DNA of 64,000 nt from the NCBI RefSeq assembly GCF_040712315.1, contig NC_134014.1:40413634-40477633 (forward strand), read 5' to 3'. This stretch comes from Castanea sativa (lineage: Eukaryota > Streptophyta > Magnoliopsida > Fagales > Fagaceae). The translations under genes were made by a program, and so were the position numbers. The notes under the pieces are model-generated. The model worked only from the letters and a program-made list of their open reading frames with translations, did no database searches and had not been told where the DNA came from. Positions 42,905 to 55,272 of the stretch are shown piece after piece (positions within the stretch are counted from its first letter, which is position 1; every line of letters starts with the position of its first letter).

Positions 42905-44594
42905 GAATTCGGATTTTCCGACCCAGGTTGGAACTTGGAAGATAATTGAAATACCAGGAGGCAGAGAGCAGGACACTATCAATGGAGAAAGACGTGAGGA
43001 CAAACCTTAACAATGAGTGGCGCGGATTTAAAAGTGGAAGCCGTAGAATTTAATGCTGCATTTAACTTCTGTCTACGTATATGGGTCATCCGTCACATCA
43101 TTATTTTATTTTTTATTTTTAAATATATTACAATCTCAAATATGTACATATATTAGTTTTAACTTTAAATATTCATTTACCTTAATTTTAATGCTATAAT
43201 TAAATAATCTAAGAAATTAAAACAAAAAAATATTGTCTATTTATATTCATCTAGGCAGTTTTAGTGTTTCTCAACAAAAAAAAAAAATCTAGGTAGTTTT
43301 AATTTGACATATAATTTTGTCGTTATGTGTTTATTTATTTTAAGTGTGTGTTTAATTTTAAATTAAAAGACCAGCTTATTTTATTATCTAGTTTATTTTT
43401 GTTATATTCATAAGCTTCCTTGTACTTTTTAATAATATTCATGTGTTTTATTGTATTATTTCAGTTAACTTTTATCTTTATTTACTGTACTTTCAGTAAA
43501 AAAATTTCAATTTCAGCAAAATAAGTGGATCCTAAACAGACCATAATTTATATGTTTATAACTGAAAAATGAAATCAATGAAGAATAATAATAAAAATGT
43601 TTCTAAAAAAGTAATTATATATCTTGTTTAATCTTTGATAGCATAAAAAATACAACCTAACAACTTTCACATAGAAAGAGTCTGAATCAAGTGCATTATA
43701 GGTCTTTTACTGGAGGTTTGTACCCCTATTATCCTATTATTAATTTATTATATGTGTTCCTTGATGCAACTTTTTTTTTTATCATATTATTTACAATACT
43801 AAATGCTTTTAATGAATGATTTTGTTGTTAATTTGATTTTTGGGGGAAAATCATATTATAAATAAAATATTAATGATTTTTATGCGGTTTCCTTTCACAG
43901 TTTGTAAATATTTTATTTAACAAATTAGCATCAAATTGTTATGTCTTTGTTATATGATGTTCCTAAATACTTACGTTATTGTTTTAAGCGTTAAGGAATA
44001 TTTTATATTTCTCTTCACCTTCCTTATCTCATTAGTGTATATTTTTTATTTTTAAGAAAATAAATTCAATTTTGTGTTTAAAATTATTTATTTATCTATT
44101 AATGATTCATATATTGGATTAGATTATGAAAATATTTACATAATATTACTTTTTTCCTCTTTGAAATTGTATTCTTGGATTAACCACCTATTACTATTGC
44201 ATGACTTCAAACCCCAATTAAAAATTTTGATTATGCATTTGATATTTGGCTTGATCACATTACATTTGATATGTTTTACATATTCGAGAGAAAGTTTGAC
44301 TTTGACGTGAGTTGTATTTTTCCCTTTCTTTTTTTCTTTTGAATTGTTGTTTTTGTTGACTTTTATTATTTTTAAAGATATATTTTTTTTGGTGTTTTGG
44401 ATTGTAGGATAGAAAAAATTAGGTTTAAGAAATTTTTTTAAAATTTAAAAGAATAATTTCCAAATTCTATATACTTTTAATGATACACAAAATGTTATAA
44501 ATAAATTTTATTAAAAAATAAATATTTTCGCTAACTTACCTTTTAAATTTCTAAGAAAAAAAAGTATTCTTTTCATTTCGGTACGAAAAAATTT

Positions 44595-44598
<4 letters not shown>

Positions 44599-44661
<63 letters not shown>
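44599..44661. repeat. (TA)n microsatellite, ~63 bp
   Basis: Uninterrupted TA repeat of about 31 units, likely hypervariable. Confidence 0.95.
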
Positions 44662-44664
<3 letters not shown>

Positions 44665-45573
44665 ATTTGTGATTGTTCTTATAATAAATGAAAAAATGAT
44701 TATGAAATACATTACTCTTTATTAAATTAGTCCAAATTGTAAAAAATAAATTTAATGAGACCACTCTAAAAAAATCTTCTAGGGTAACTCATGGGTCTGC
44801 TACTAGTTAAGAATTAATTATAGAAGTTTTACGGTTTAGATTGATTTACAAATGTTATGTTGCCATAGTTGATAGTGAACTAGCATTTAACTCGTCCTTA
44901 TGTACTGGAAATCAATTATCAATTTATTTATATACAAAAGCAAAGATCTCATGCGGAAGAGCATAAGGTTCTGCCATGTGATACTCTATTAGGGTAATTT
45001 GCATTTAGCTTTTGTCTCTTTCTTCTTCTTCTCATTTTTTCCTCCAAATTTGTTTCAAATAATTACAATTATTTAATGTATTCAGAAATCTATGCCTCCC
45101 TCTTTAATATTTCCAGTAAACTCTCCTATCTCATTTATTACTTCTACTCTCTATTAATTTTGTTCAAGTGTCCCATCGTATTATATATAGGTCATGCTAA
45201 CGAGTGCTCTTAGGAACAATCTATTTTAGGAAAGTTTTGATACCACTTTTATAGGAAATGAAAAAAGACTGTCAGAACATTAATTTTTTTTTTTTCCTTT
45301 TCCTATAAAAATTTTCTTTAAATGGATTGTTAACTATTGACCTAAGAACATCTGTTAACATTTCCCATTATATATTATCCACCGAACACACAAGACTCCT
45401 CATCTCCTTATCAGAACACAAAATGGTTAACATTTCTCCATTTATTTATTTTCCCATTAAATCCAATTCATAATTTTGGTCATCCTTTAACTCTCTCTAT
45501 TTGGGCTCTTCCTCTCCTTACCAAAACCTTCAAGACTCCTCACCTTTGGAATTAAAACTCATTCATTCGCTTT

Positions 45574-45653
45574 CTTTATATATAGATTTCCAATTCTCCC
45601 TCCACCTTCGTAGAAGTTGCCGAAGTACAAGCAGAGTTGGAAAATCACTTTGA
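45574..45653 (+). promoter_or_regulatory. Candidate TATA box with short first exon
   Basis: TTTATATATAGATTTCC at ~45574, then ~60 bp of mixed sequence ending in a strong splice donor (GAG|GTGAGT at ~45653). A possible acceptor TTGTTCAG precedes 'gcttagtgcagcgcaaagag' near 46350. No coding frame follows. It could be a remnant or a non-coding transcript start. Confidence 0.2.
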
Positions 45654-46842
45654 GGTGAGTTTGCCTTTTCTGTTTTCCCTTCCATCTTTATTGGTTTGTT
45701 TGGTGCAAATTGCATTTTCTCTCATTATGTATAAGATTAAATGTCTGATTTCCATGTTATAAAAACCTCTTATAGCTTGCTGCTGGACAAAGGAACGTAA
45801 CCGGTGTAATGGGTCCTTCAAAAATATATTATTATTATTGTTGGACAAGGCTCATAGCATGATATATTATTTTTCAATTCCTGATACTCTTGGAATATTA
45901 AAAAATGTGATAAAAATAACATAGACCATGTTGATCTATTTTATAAAATATCAATGTAATGCATCCTTCTTTTGTGCGTCTCTTTATAATTAACCATATA
46001 GACTTTTTAAATGTTCTAAATGTCTTTAAATTGGTTAGAATGGAGAAAGTTAATATATGAAGCTCAAGAAGAATTTCCGAGATAATAGGAACAATCTTTA
46101 GCGTTAGCAAATCAATCATTACTGCATTACTCTTGGGGTATGACTCAAAAGAATGGTATATGCATTTAACTATTGAATTTTGGTGTTTTTTTTTCCCCTT
46201 AGGAATTTTGATGGGAAGTAAATGATAAGTTTTTCATGGCCTTACTTCTTACTTGGATGTTTTTTAATGACTCATTGTAATGTACACATTTTGATTACTA
46301 AATTTTTTTTCTTACGGATGCTAAATTGGATCTGCAACTTTTTTGTTCAGGCTTAGTGCAGCGCAAAGAGGTCCCCTCTTCTCAACAATGTTCAACCCTC
46401 TATGCACAGTTAATGTAACCATTTGCCTTTTAGAAATTAAGATGATATTCTAAGTAGTACCTCAGCATAATGAAGTGATTCTTCATTATTCCATGGTATT
46501 ACAAAAATAATCGTTGCTATCAAACTAGATTTAGCATATGAGCATATACATGATCTAGATATTTATACAATTTACATAACTTTTTTTTACAAAAGCATAG
46601 ACTGTATGATCAATTGCAAACTAAATCATGTTCATATGTACGCATCTAAATGTTGCTTTGACCATGGTCTCATTTCTCTTTCCTACAACAATTCAGGTTA
46701 AAAACATGGACATTTATAAAAAGTTTTGTCTTGAATAAGTTGAGTTTTTATAAATGCAAACTATTTATAAAAACAAACCGTTTATAATTTAGGTTTACAA
46801 TTATTGACCGCTTAGCTTACAAAATATATATTTCATTATATC

Positions 46843-47598
46843 TGTTGGGGGTAAAAATGTTCAAACAAACGTTTGGGCTTTGGGCCTGATTGGTTAATGC
46901 AAGTCTATTTGGTCAAGGTCCATAGGCCCACAAGTCAGTCCGCACTATAGTAGTCCGAGGAGGAGTATATCCTCGGACAAGCCCAGCAATGGCCCTGGGA
47001 CTTGCTAGACGAATTGGAGGCAGAATTCTGGAAGAACTAGTGGGTAAAAGTGTGATCCAAACACCCTTTAGAAACAAGAACGTGTGAGAAATATCTGAGG
47101 AAAAAGCTGCTACCACCACATTAAAGGTCCTGCATCTACCTCTTTGGCCGCATTAATGGGGAAATGACCTCTGAACAATAGAATTCAGCCTTCCTGCTAT
47201 TATTTGAAGACTTCAAGAAGGTGGTGGATGGGACAAGTATCTAGGGGGAAGGTTTGTATGACACGCGGATGAAAAAAGGGAAGAAGAAGAAGTATATAAG
47301 AAGACGAGAGAGGAATGAATGGGAGACCTGCTTCTAAGCTAAAAAAAGAACTAAGAATTGTAATCTTTGGCATAGAAAGAGAAGTACTATACAACTCGTC
47401 CTCGGCTTTCATCCGAGGAGGTTTCTTTGTCATATTTACTTACCATTTGCATAGATTGTGGCACTTTAGCCTGTTAACCAACTTCCAACATCCCAATCCT
47501 AAGTTTCAAACTCATACTCTACAAATTTCATTGTATAAGGCTTATTGAGCCTGAACCTATCATTTATTTTTGGGTCCAGGTACAATTGTGCACTTACA
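46843..47598 (+). mobile_element. Tat-family Gypsy solo LTR (756 bp)
   Basis: Begins TGTTGGGGGTAAAAATG and ends GTGCACTTACA, flanked by perfect ATATC duplications (46838-46842 and 47599-47603). A TATA box (TATATAAG) lies at ~47293, and TCCGAGG motifs recur. The 3' end matches the LTR at 54505-55257 base for base over most of 'GGTCCAGGTACAATTGTGCA'. No internal sequence adjoins it. Confidence 0.92.
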
Positions 47599-47603
47599 AT
47601 ATC

Positions 47604-48144
47604 AATTATGCTCCATTAGAAAAGCAATTATATAATATTGAGTTTGACTAATACTTATAAGTTCTCCTGGTTTTGAAACTCGGACCGTTTAATAAACCGG
47701 AAAAGAGAGAGGTTCAAGGTTTTTGAGGTCGAACTGAAGTTCAACTGAGGTCAAACCGTGATGTGTCATTTAATTTCTTAATATATTTGATACTTAAATT
47801 GATTTATATATATTAATTTTTCATTCATGAACAACAAGATGTGCATGGCCCAATGGTTTGCATGCTAAACATGTTATTTCACTTGTTGAGAGCAAGATCA
47901 AGTCTTGCCAACAACATATTTTCATCAATTTTTACCAAAATAATGACATGATGAACCGTTTTTACCAAAATAAGGACATGATGAACTGAGTTCTTATAGA
48001 ACTAGTCCAAGGACTAGTTCCCAGTTAACCTGGTCTGATCGACTGGTCCAGTCCGGGTTTAAAAACAATGTAGTTCCATACATTTATTTCTTCTTTCACT
48101 TATCAATAATTTTTTTTTTTTTTTAAAACAATGTCAAAATTTCA
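47604..48144. other. Spacer, nothing recognised
   Basis: AT-rich DNA with a few short imperfect repeats ('tttttaccaaaataa.gacatgatgaac' twice near 47930-47990). No coding or terminal-repeat signal. Confidence 0.4.
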
Positions 48145-48329
48145 ACTAGTAGTCAAAAATAGTAAGGATAAGGTGATCATCTCAACTTTCGCACTAAATA
48201 TTATAAATGAGTCATATAGCATTAAAATGAATAATTGCTATGAAATTATATTATTACATTTAGAAACTAACTTAGATTTTGATTGTACTTTGACTTTAAG
48301 ACCTCGAAAGGTAAAGTACATAATTTTCA

Positions 48330-48530
48330 CAACTGTTAGGGAGGGTATCTAACGACCCTTTGGTACGTGACAACTGTCAGAGCAAATTGTAATGCATGGT
48401 ATCAAGGAGGGTACCTGACGACCCTTGGATATGTGACGACTACCAAGATCGATTGTATCGGATGGTGTCAGAAAGGGTACCTAATGACCCATAGGTATTG
48501 AGCACTCCTTGGCAACATGACAACTCTCAT
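48330..48530. repeat. Minisatellite, 3 copies of ~66 bp (unit B)
   Basis: Landmarks near 48343, 48409 and 48475; the counterpart of the four-copy array at 38645-38900. Confidence 0.75.
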
Positions 48531-48779
48531 GTATTAGACTTTCCACGTACACAAGTTTAGAGTGGAAGGCGGGTTGTACATTTGTGAGACTGTCTGGGTT
48601 CGTTGTACATTTATGAGACTATGCCCGGCGTCATCCATCTACTAGGATGCCTATCAGTTGGTCATTTGATCGACTCTATCAGTTGAATTCTTGGAGTTGG
48701 ATGACTAGACCTAGTCGGACTACTGGAGTTTAGTCAGACAACTAACTTCAGTTGATTTCTTTTTGGCCTCGCAGAAATA

Positions 48780-49075
48780 TTCCTCATCATCCTCCAAGAA
48801 GTATAATCTTTCCTTCGAATGGAGTATTTTTTAAGCTCGGATTACTGATTGATATAACAACCGCTTCAAATACGTATTTATGATCTATAGTACTTCATCC
48901 CATATTATTAAGCTCGTCAAAGAGATAACTTCTGCAAGTTGTGTACCATGTTTGATGTACATGTTGCATACTCGAAAGGATTTATGGGTATTCGAAGGAA
49001 AATCTTAAGTGAGTTGTACGTCCTCCGGGTAGTAAGAGTGCAGATATTCCTGAAGATGCAACAACACTATAGAGT
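48780..49075 (-). pseudogene. PIF1-helicase remnant (unit B)
   Basis: Minus strand preserves 'ALLLPGGRTTHLRF' and 'MYIKHGTQLAEVISLTSL' with Walker B start 'IIWDE', then stops. This is a decayed version of 36600-36915, about 250 bp from the 3' end of AAED1-like copy B. Confidence 0.75.
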
Positions 49076-49322
49076 ACAAGATCACTATTTAATGCAATTC
49101 GTTTATTCCATTTATTTACAGTTTTCTTCGTTCTATTGGTCAGCATTATAATCACAACAGAGTATAAGTATTTGACCAGCTATACAGACCTATATATAGG
49201 TGATACTATATGATTGCTGCCATGATTCTACTTGGCAGAAATCATTTTATTAATGAAGTGTCACCCACAAAACATATCAACAGCTTCACCGGATCAAATA
49301 TAAAGCAGAAGCTTGCACTGCC

Positions 49323-52300
49323 TTATGCAACTGGAACTTTGCAGCAGACATCAAAAATACCATCTAAAGGGGCATGATCACCTGTCCCTTCATCTTTCCG
49401 TGCATACAGCAACTGCTTCCCTTTAAATACAAACATCCCTCCCTGATAAAAACAAAACAGAGAAATAAATACATGCAAATGCCTTGAGTAAATAAATTGA
49501 AGGACGTAATAGTTGGTCAATGCTTGATTATTGAACAGAATAACTGAACCTGTTGCAGTACACTACTTCTATCGTCTGGGGTGGCTTCAATGGTATAGTT
49601 CTTTACTGCCTTCTGCAGAGCCTCAATTCTTGAGAGCACCTTGGCCTGATGCATCAGAGTTAAGACAGAAACATCATCCTATACACCATGCGAAACTGCA
49701 AATAATCCCTACTCTCCCAAGAAGACAACTTTACAAAAACCTTGAAAAAATGCTTACACTAGCTGGATTGAAAAATGTACGGCCAAAACCATAGTATAAG
49801 CCCAAAATGTCATATGCCTGAAATAAATTATGTTTCAGTCAGACTTTACAATTGCTAAATGAGGAGATATCACGTATGGAAAGCATAATGTACTACTACA
49901 CAACATTTTACCTTGCGCTCAGGATCAGCATAAAGGCAATCCATTGGAAATGGTAACTGAATATCAGGGAGAAGAATTAGCTTCAAAGATCAAGTAAAGG
50001 CCAATCGTAAAACTGTTTTACCTTAAAAAGAAACAAATGCAATGATGGTTTCAGATCTGCCAGTAGTGTCAGCAGAAATATTGCCATTTCCATTGTATTA
50101 AAAATCTATTGGCAATTATGTCTCCGATCTGAAAAACTCTGCTATAATCTAAAGCCTTGTTGGCATTTTAACTATGTCATTAAAATTTCAATATCTCCAA
50201 CATTGATTGACCAAATATCTGTTTTGAGGATAAACTCATTTCATTTTTCAGGTAGAGGAAATCATTTTTTTTTGTTGGATTGAGGCAGGCATATTACCCA
50301 ATATGATAAATGAAACATGCTATCATGCTAGATTAACTTCTGAAGTGCAGCAAAATGATGTTTTTTAATCGAGTGTCCAAATGTGACTTGACATGTCTTT
50401 CCAAGAATTGTGATGTGAGATAGAACTATATGAAAATAATGAACAACTGTAACAAATTTCAATATAATAAATTAGACATGCAAATGTTCAGTGACCATTA
50501 ACAAAAGAAAAAACTTTACCTTAGGACCTGTCCTTCATTATAAACTAATCGTGTATCTAGAAGTGTATGGGAGAGGAGAGGAGATTAGAGGGTAAGAGGG
50601 GGAAGGAGAGGAGAGAGTAGGGGAACGGTTAGCCCCTCCCATTGTTTGGATGTTTTAAAAATTAAGTTGGGAATAGATATTCCTCCCCTCTTTTTTGATG
50701 TTTTAAAAATTAAATCAGGGAAGGAAGTGATTATATAAATTGACAATTATGGTCCCCATTTGATAGTTTTAATGATATAGATATAATTTGACTCATACAG
50801 GCAAAATTGACATTTAAAAATATATATATATATATTAAGTTATAAAATAGAGGTTAGGAGGGATATGATACCCCTTCAGATCCATCCCCCCCTCCCCCCT
50901 TAAATAACATCCAACCAAACAAGGTTTATTAAATCCTATTCCTCTTCTTCTCGTCTATCCAAAGAAGCTGTAAATACTGAGCTTTATTGGTAATAATAGC
51001 TCAAAACAACCTCCATTTAATAGTAAAGCAAATGATGTATGCCATTGTCATGTCACATGGTATGCTTATTTAAACAAATATGAGTCCACCATAATAGCCG
51101 TGCTTGATGAGATGAAACCAGATGACTTTCAGCCCATTATGCGGTTCTTAAAAGTTTTGAAGAAACCTTTCAAACATATGAACAACACCAACGGTCATAG
51201 TCATTCAATCATGCTTATTTTTTAGTGTCACTCTTTTATTAAACAAGCAAGCCACAAGACATGATAGTGACTGGCTAGCTATATATGACTTCATGCTTTT
51301 TCACTGCAAGAGAGTTACATGAATGCCAAAACAGGAAAAAGTCACTACCTTAGAAATAATATCAAAGAGTCGAGACATCCACCCTGATCTTTAAGCACAA
51401 TTCATTATTCGTAGGCAGTTTAAATACTCATTAGTTTTAAAACATCTAAGCCCCTGCCTACCATAGAATTGATTTTTTTTATTTTTTATTATCCAATTAT
51501 GGTTGTCAAGGCTAGCACCATTTTTCTTAAGCACTTCCATTGCACCAACACTCAAGATACTGGGCACATTTAAACAATACAAGCCCCTACTTAACATGGT
51601 GAATGTGTTATTTGGAAGAGCTGTGATGACACCATCCAACTAAAAAAATGGGAAATGATTTTATCAAATGAAGGATAGAAAATCTATACAAAATCAATGA
51701 CAAAATATGTCTATACCTAACTTATTAAAGAGTATAAATTTGTTCAGAGTAGTTCAGCTGGGTTTCTATTCTTCTAACCACAAATTTTCAAAGCAAAAAC
51801 ATAGCTATCTCGACAAAGCTTCCAATTTTCTAAATTAAAAGTATAAATAAGAGTTAAAAAAAGAGTGTCAACTAGAGGTTTTAAGTGATAGACTAGTGAA
51901 TCTGGCACCCTTTGTGGTGGCTGATGTATGTGGTTCAAACCCCACCTCCGCCCTCTCCCACTATTTATCAAAAGTGCCAATTAGAGTATCAAATTAGTGC
52001 TGAAAATACATTCAGGTAACATGTGGGGAGAAAGAAACAGACCCGGTCTGCAAGAATCCGAGCTTTGTTAGGAGTGCCAACACCAATTGCCACCAATTTG
52101 ACACCAGCTGCGTCGAATTTTGGTTTCGCTTCTTTCAGAGAAGAAGCCAGTTCCCAACTTAGAAAAACAACCAAAATAGCTAACACGTCAGAAACAAAGT
52201 CAAGCTTTTTGGTTTTAAAGAAAAAACATTATTGTCAATAAGCAGGTGTGAAGACTAATTAGTAATTACCAGCAAGGGCATCCAAAATGCCTCAAAAGTG

Positions 52301-52762
52301 CAACAACAGCTATTCCCTGCAAGCAAAAAAAAAAAAAAAATCAAGCTCCAATCTTCAGAAATGGAACTCAAAAAGTACATAATCATAAATGTACACACAA
52401 AAAATCACACGCATACACACCTGGTTCTGATCCCAGAGGTCCTTGAAGAAGACGGGGTCACCAGCGGCGGTGAAAATCTTAACATCCCCGAGGGTGTCAG
52501 CGATATTTGGGCTGAACTGCGAAGTGGAGGCCCTCACAACGAGACTCGATCTTCTACTAGTACTGGTAGTAATGCTGACAGAGTTCGAGTTGGCTGATTT
52601 TGTTGGGTAATAGGAAAAGGTTACAGTGGAGGTGGAGGAAGCATTCTGGGACTTAGGACTAGGAGGAGAGGTTAAGGAAAATTTGGATGGTGGAGCAGTA
52701 GAAGGTCTAGGTGGCAGGTTCTGTAACCTTGTTAGTTGTGGAGGTATCGTTATTAAGGCCAT
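49323..52762 (-). CDS. AAED1: AAED1/PRXL2-like thioredoxin-fold protein, chloroplastic, copy B
   Basis: Seven exons: 52762-52421, 52316-52270, 52157-52043, 49956-49912, 49817-49758, 49645-49550 and 49442-49323. All have GT-AG borders and join without interruption to 274 codons. Residues 1-75 ('MALITIPPQLTRLQNLPPRP', rich in Ser/Thr/Pro, few acids) look like a chloroplast transit peptide. The mature part starts near 'VVRASTSQFSP'. The peroxiredoxin-like 2 core has 'FGCPCCWELASSLKEAKPKF' (CxxC-type cysteines), 'LVAIGVGTPNKARILADR', 'LPFPMDCLYADPERK', 'YYGFGRTFFNPAS' and C-terminal 'FKGKQLLYARKDEGTGDHAP'. The likely role is thiol-based redox activity in plastids; the substrate of plant AAED1 proteins is not established. 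Intron 3 (~2.1 kb) carries a MITE. The best candidate for the functional copy. Confidence 0.9.
50549..50970. mobile_element. Harbinger-like MITE in intron 3 of copy B
   Basis: Orthologous to 40690-41171, flanked by TAA (50546-50548 and 50971-50973). It has no nested MULE-type MITE, but contains its own AT-rich stretch near 50770-50870 not seen in copy A. Confidence 0.7.
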
Positions 52763-53002
52763 GGCTTCGGATTTTTCGACACAGGTTGGAACTTGGAACT
52801 TGATAATTGAAGTAACAGGAATGCAGAGCCCAAAGCCAGAGGTCAAGATTGAAGAGTCAAGACTAGGGTACTAAATATTAGGGAAAGACAAAGAAGACTA
52901 GCCTTAAGTCAAGATCACCACCATACCAAGAACAATGGGTGGCGCGGATTTTTTTTTTTTCTTCTAATCTTGTACCTTTGATTTATCTCAAACTAAATTC
53001 TA

Positions 53003-53452
53003 TCTATGCATATGCATAGATATATTTAAAATATACACATTAAAATATTTATACTACTATTTAAGGGGTTTCTTCTGTTTGGATTCTTATTTTTTTAGTT
53101 TAAAAATACCCCTACAGTCCTATGTTTAAATAGAGACAAAACTAAAGGACAATCTGGTAAAAATTCATTTTTTAGTTCAAAGATGCCCCTACAGTCTTAC
53201 GTTTAAGTAGAGACAAAACTCAAGGACAATCTGGTAAAAATGTAACTCCAACTCCCACTAAAATATTGCCTAAAAAATAGGACTACTCTCCTATTAATTT
53301 TTAAATTGATTTATTCACTTATAAATTAGATTTTTAAAATAAAAATCATATATATATATATATAAAATAATTAAATACAATTTTTTTTTACAAAATAAGA
53401 CCACTAAAAGAGAAAAGTCTCATCGCACGCGCGAAGCGCGTGTGATGAGACT
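53003..53452 (+). mobile_element. Helitron-like terminus (3' end clear, 5' end tentative)
   Basis: The 3' end has a very strong hairpin: AGTCTCATCGCACGCGC-GAA-GCGCGTGTGATGAGACT (17-bp arms, one mismatch), running into CTAG followed by T at 53453. A TC after an A near 53003 could be the 5' end. Between them, a ~95-bp segment ('cccctacagtc.ta.gttta') is tandemly duplicated (53105-53245). Confidence 0.5.
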
Positions 53453-53807
53453 AGTATAATATAATTATTATATATATAATTTAAATATTATTAATAGTTA
53501 TTCTTATACTTTTTTTAACTCTTTAAAAAATTTGGTAAGAATGTTATTAGGTAAAAAATGTATATTGTTCATTTTTATAGGATTATCAAAAAAAAAAAAA
53601 AAAAAAAAATATTTTATGTTCATTAATTCTAGTTTCTTTGGTTTTTGTATACAATAACTCACTTAAATGGTGATTTATTATATGTCCTCACATTTGATTT
53701 CAAAATTAAAGAATAAAATCCTCTCTAAAAATAAATAATTTGAGATACATGATGCAAAATTGAACTTCAATTGTAGAATTTAATTCGATTTTCTCTCAAC
53801 TTTACCG

Positions 53808-53839
<32 letters not shown>

Positions 53840-54407
53840 GACTTATAAATTTGAATTGTTTTTAGTTATACAAAAAAAAATGCTCATAAATATAAAATCA
53901 TTTAAACTCTCTCTTCCTCTAATTTTATATATAGTGTTAGATATATAGTTATATTTTTTTATGATTTATTTATATTAGACTTCTCGTTTCTTACACTAAA
54001 TTAACTCATTTGGCATAAAAATTTTAAAAAAAAATTGATTAGATGGGACATATATATATATATATATGACTTATAAATTTTCATTGTTTTAAGTTCTATA
54101 AAAAAAATGCTCATAAATATAAAATCATTCAAAAATCATGTTTTTATAATTTACTTATATTGGACTCTTTGTTTTTTACACTAAATTAACTCATTTGACA
54201 CAAAAATTAAAAAACTTAGATTAAATGGGAGTCATGTCACAAAATCAAACTCTAATTGAAATCCAATTTTTACATTGAATTAACTCATTTGGTACAAAAA
54301 TTTAAAAACTTAGATTAGATGGAACATGTGGCACAAAATTAGACTATAATTAAATTTAAATTTGAAATCTAATTGGATTTTCTCTCAGTTTTACCTATTA
54401 TTATATA
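53453..54407. repeat. AT-rich spacer with duplicated segments and TA runs
   Basis: Two copies of a ~100-bp block ('tatatatgacttataaattt...atgctcataaatataaaatcat') at ~53818-53905 and ~54050-54128. Three copies of 'aaattaactcattt.g.a.aaaaatt' occur at ~53998, 54182 and 54280. No gene. Confidence 0.6.
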
Positions 54408-54504
54408 CTAGTATGTAACCAATGCTACCGCATGGGAATTGATATAATTTAATAAAACAATGAAAAAAAAATATTGCATTTTATTATTTAAGTGATACTA
54501 TTGG
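54408..54504 (-). mobile_element. Helitron-like 3' end interrupted by the Gypsy element
   Basis: On the minus strand, a CCCATGC-GGTA-GCATTGG hairpin (one mismatch), TTACATA, then CTAG next to host T (54407). The rest of the element would lie to the right but is cut off by the Gypsy LTR at 54505, or beyond this window. Confidence 0.4.
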
Positions 54505-55257
54505 TGTAAGTGCACAATTGCACCTGGACCCAAGAACAGTTATGGGCTCAGGCCCAATGAGCCTTAAACAATATGAATTTGTAGAGCGTGGGCTTGAAAC
54601 CCAGGTTAGAAGTGTAAGAGGATGAAATGACAAACTAAAGATTGCAAGCACTTGGAATCAAAAAGGAGTAATGTAAATAGGCCTCCTCGGACGTAAGCCG
54701 AGAGCTGTTCTTATATTATATCTCTCTCTCTTTTTCTTTTTCTTTTTAGGTTACAACAAGTTTCCCCCTCTTTCTGTCCTAGGTCCCTCCTTAAATACTC
54801 CTCTTTTTAATACTTTATCCACGTGTTGCCCCCAATTCCTCCCTTAGCCTAGATATTTCTTTTCTTAGTGCCTTTGAACAGTACTTAGAAGTTTCTCTTC
54901 CACTGTTTAAGTGTCACTTCCTCATTAATGCGGCCAGGGTGGTAGGTGCAGGGTCTTTAATGTGGAGGTAGCAGCCTTTACCTTTGATATTCTTCCAACA
55001 TCGGCGCTTCTAGGACATTCAAGGGTTCTCTCTCTTTAACCATTGGTCTTGACCGTGTCATTCCCTAACCTTTACCATGAAGTCTCAAGTTCTTTGATGT
55101 CAGTCCGAGGGGAAAACCATCCTCGGCTGGATCCTCGGATCCTCGGCGTATAGGCCGACCCATAGCACCAACAATCTCTAACCCCAGGGTCAAGTCGGCC
55201 TTCCTTAACAAGGCCCAAAAGGCCCACGTTCCCACCAGGATCCTTTTGCCCCACACA
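54505..55257 (-). repeat. Tat-type Gypsy 3' LTR (753 bp)
   Basis: On the minus strand it begins TGTGTGGGGCAAAAGG and ends GTGCACTTACA. Similar in length and blocks to the solo LTRs at 19266-20020 and 46843-47598 (shared 'TGGCCGCATTAATGAGGAAG'). A TATTTAAG near 54795 may be its TATA box. Confidence 0.9.
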
Positions 55258-55272
55258 ATAGCCCCTCAAAAC
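55258..55272 (-). promoter_or_regulatory. Polypurine tract of the Tat-type Gypsy element
   Basis: Minus strand reads GTTTTGAGGGGCTAT immediately before the 3' LTR start, the expected plus-strand priming site. Confidence 0.7.

Larger units (their letters stand above)
37130..43032. repeat. Segmental duplication, unit A
   Basis: Collinear with 48145-52951 in the same orientation: a shared AT-rich segment ('ctaaatattataaat.agtcat'), a ~66-bp minisatellite, a PIF1-helicase remnant, then a seven-exon AAED1-like gene through to 'caatg.gtggcgcggattt'. Unit A additionally contains a 1,322-bp solo LTR, a 191-bp MITE and a 220-bp intronic duplication, all absent from unit B. Confidence 0.9.
43033..46842. 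other. AT-rich spacer with long TA microsatellite
   Basis: About 3.8 kb without a recognisable gene. It contains a TA dinucleotide run at 44599-44661 and many poly-A/T tracts. A possible promoter with a first exon is noted at 45574-45653. Confidence 0.5.
48145..52951. repeat. Segmental duplication, unit B
   Basis: The partner of 37130-43032 in the same orientation, starting about 11 kb to its right. It retains empty sites for the 1,322-bp solo LTR (~48261) and for the MULE-type MITE (50731-50740). Its gene copy has the complete exon 1. Confidence 0.9.

Noticed and set aside
44770..44810. 'ctgctactagttaag' as a further Helitron 3' end
   Set aside because: CTAG|T is present but I could not find an inverted-repeat hairpin just upstream.
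47860..48060. Possible tRNA-like or LTR-like segment around 'tgtgcatggcccaatggtttgcatgc'
   Set aside because: No cloverleaf could be drawn and no TG...CA ends with target duplication were found.
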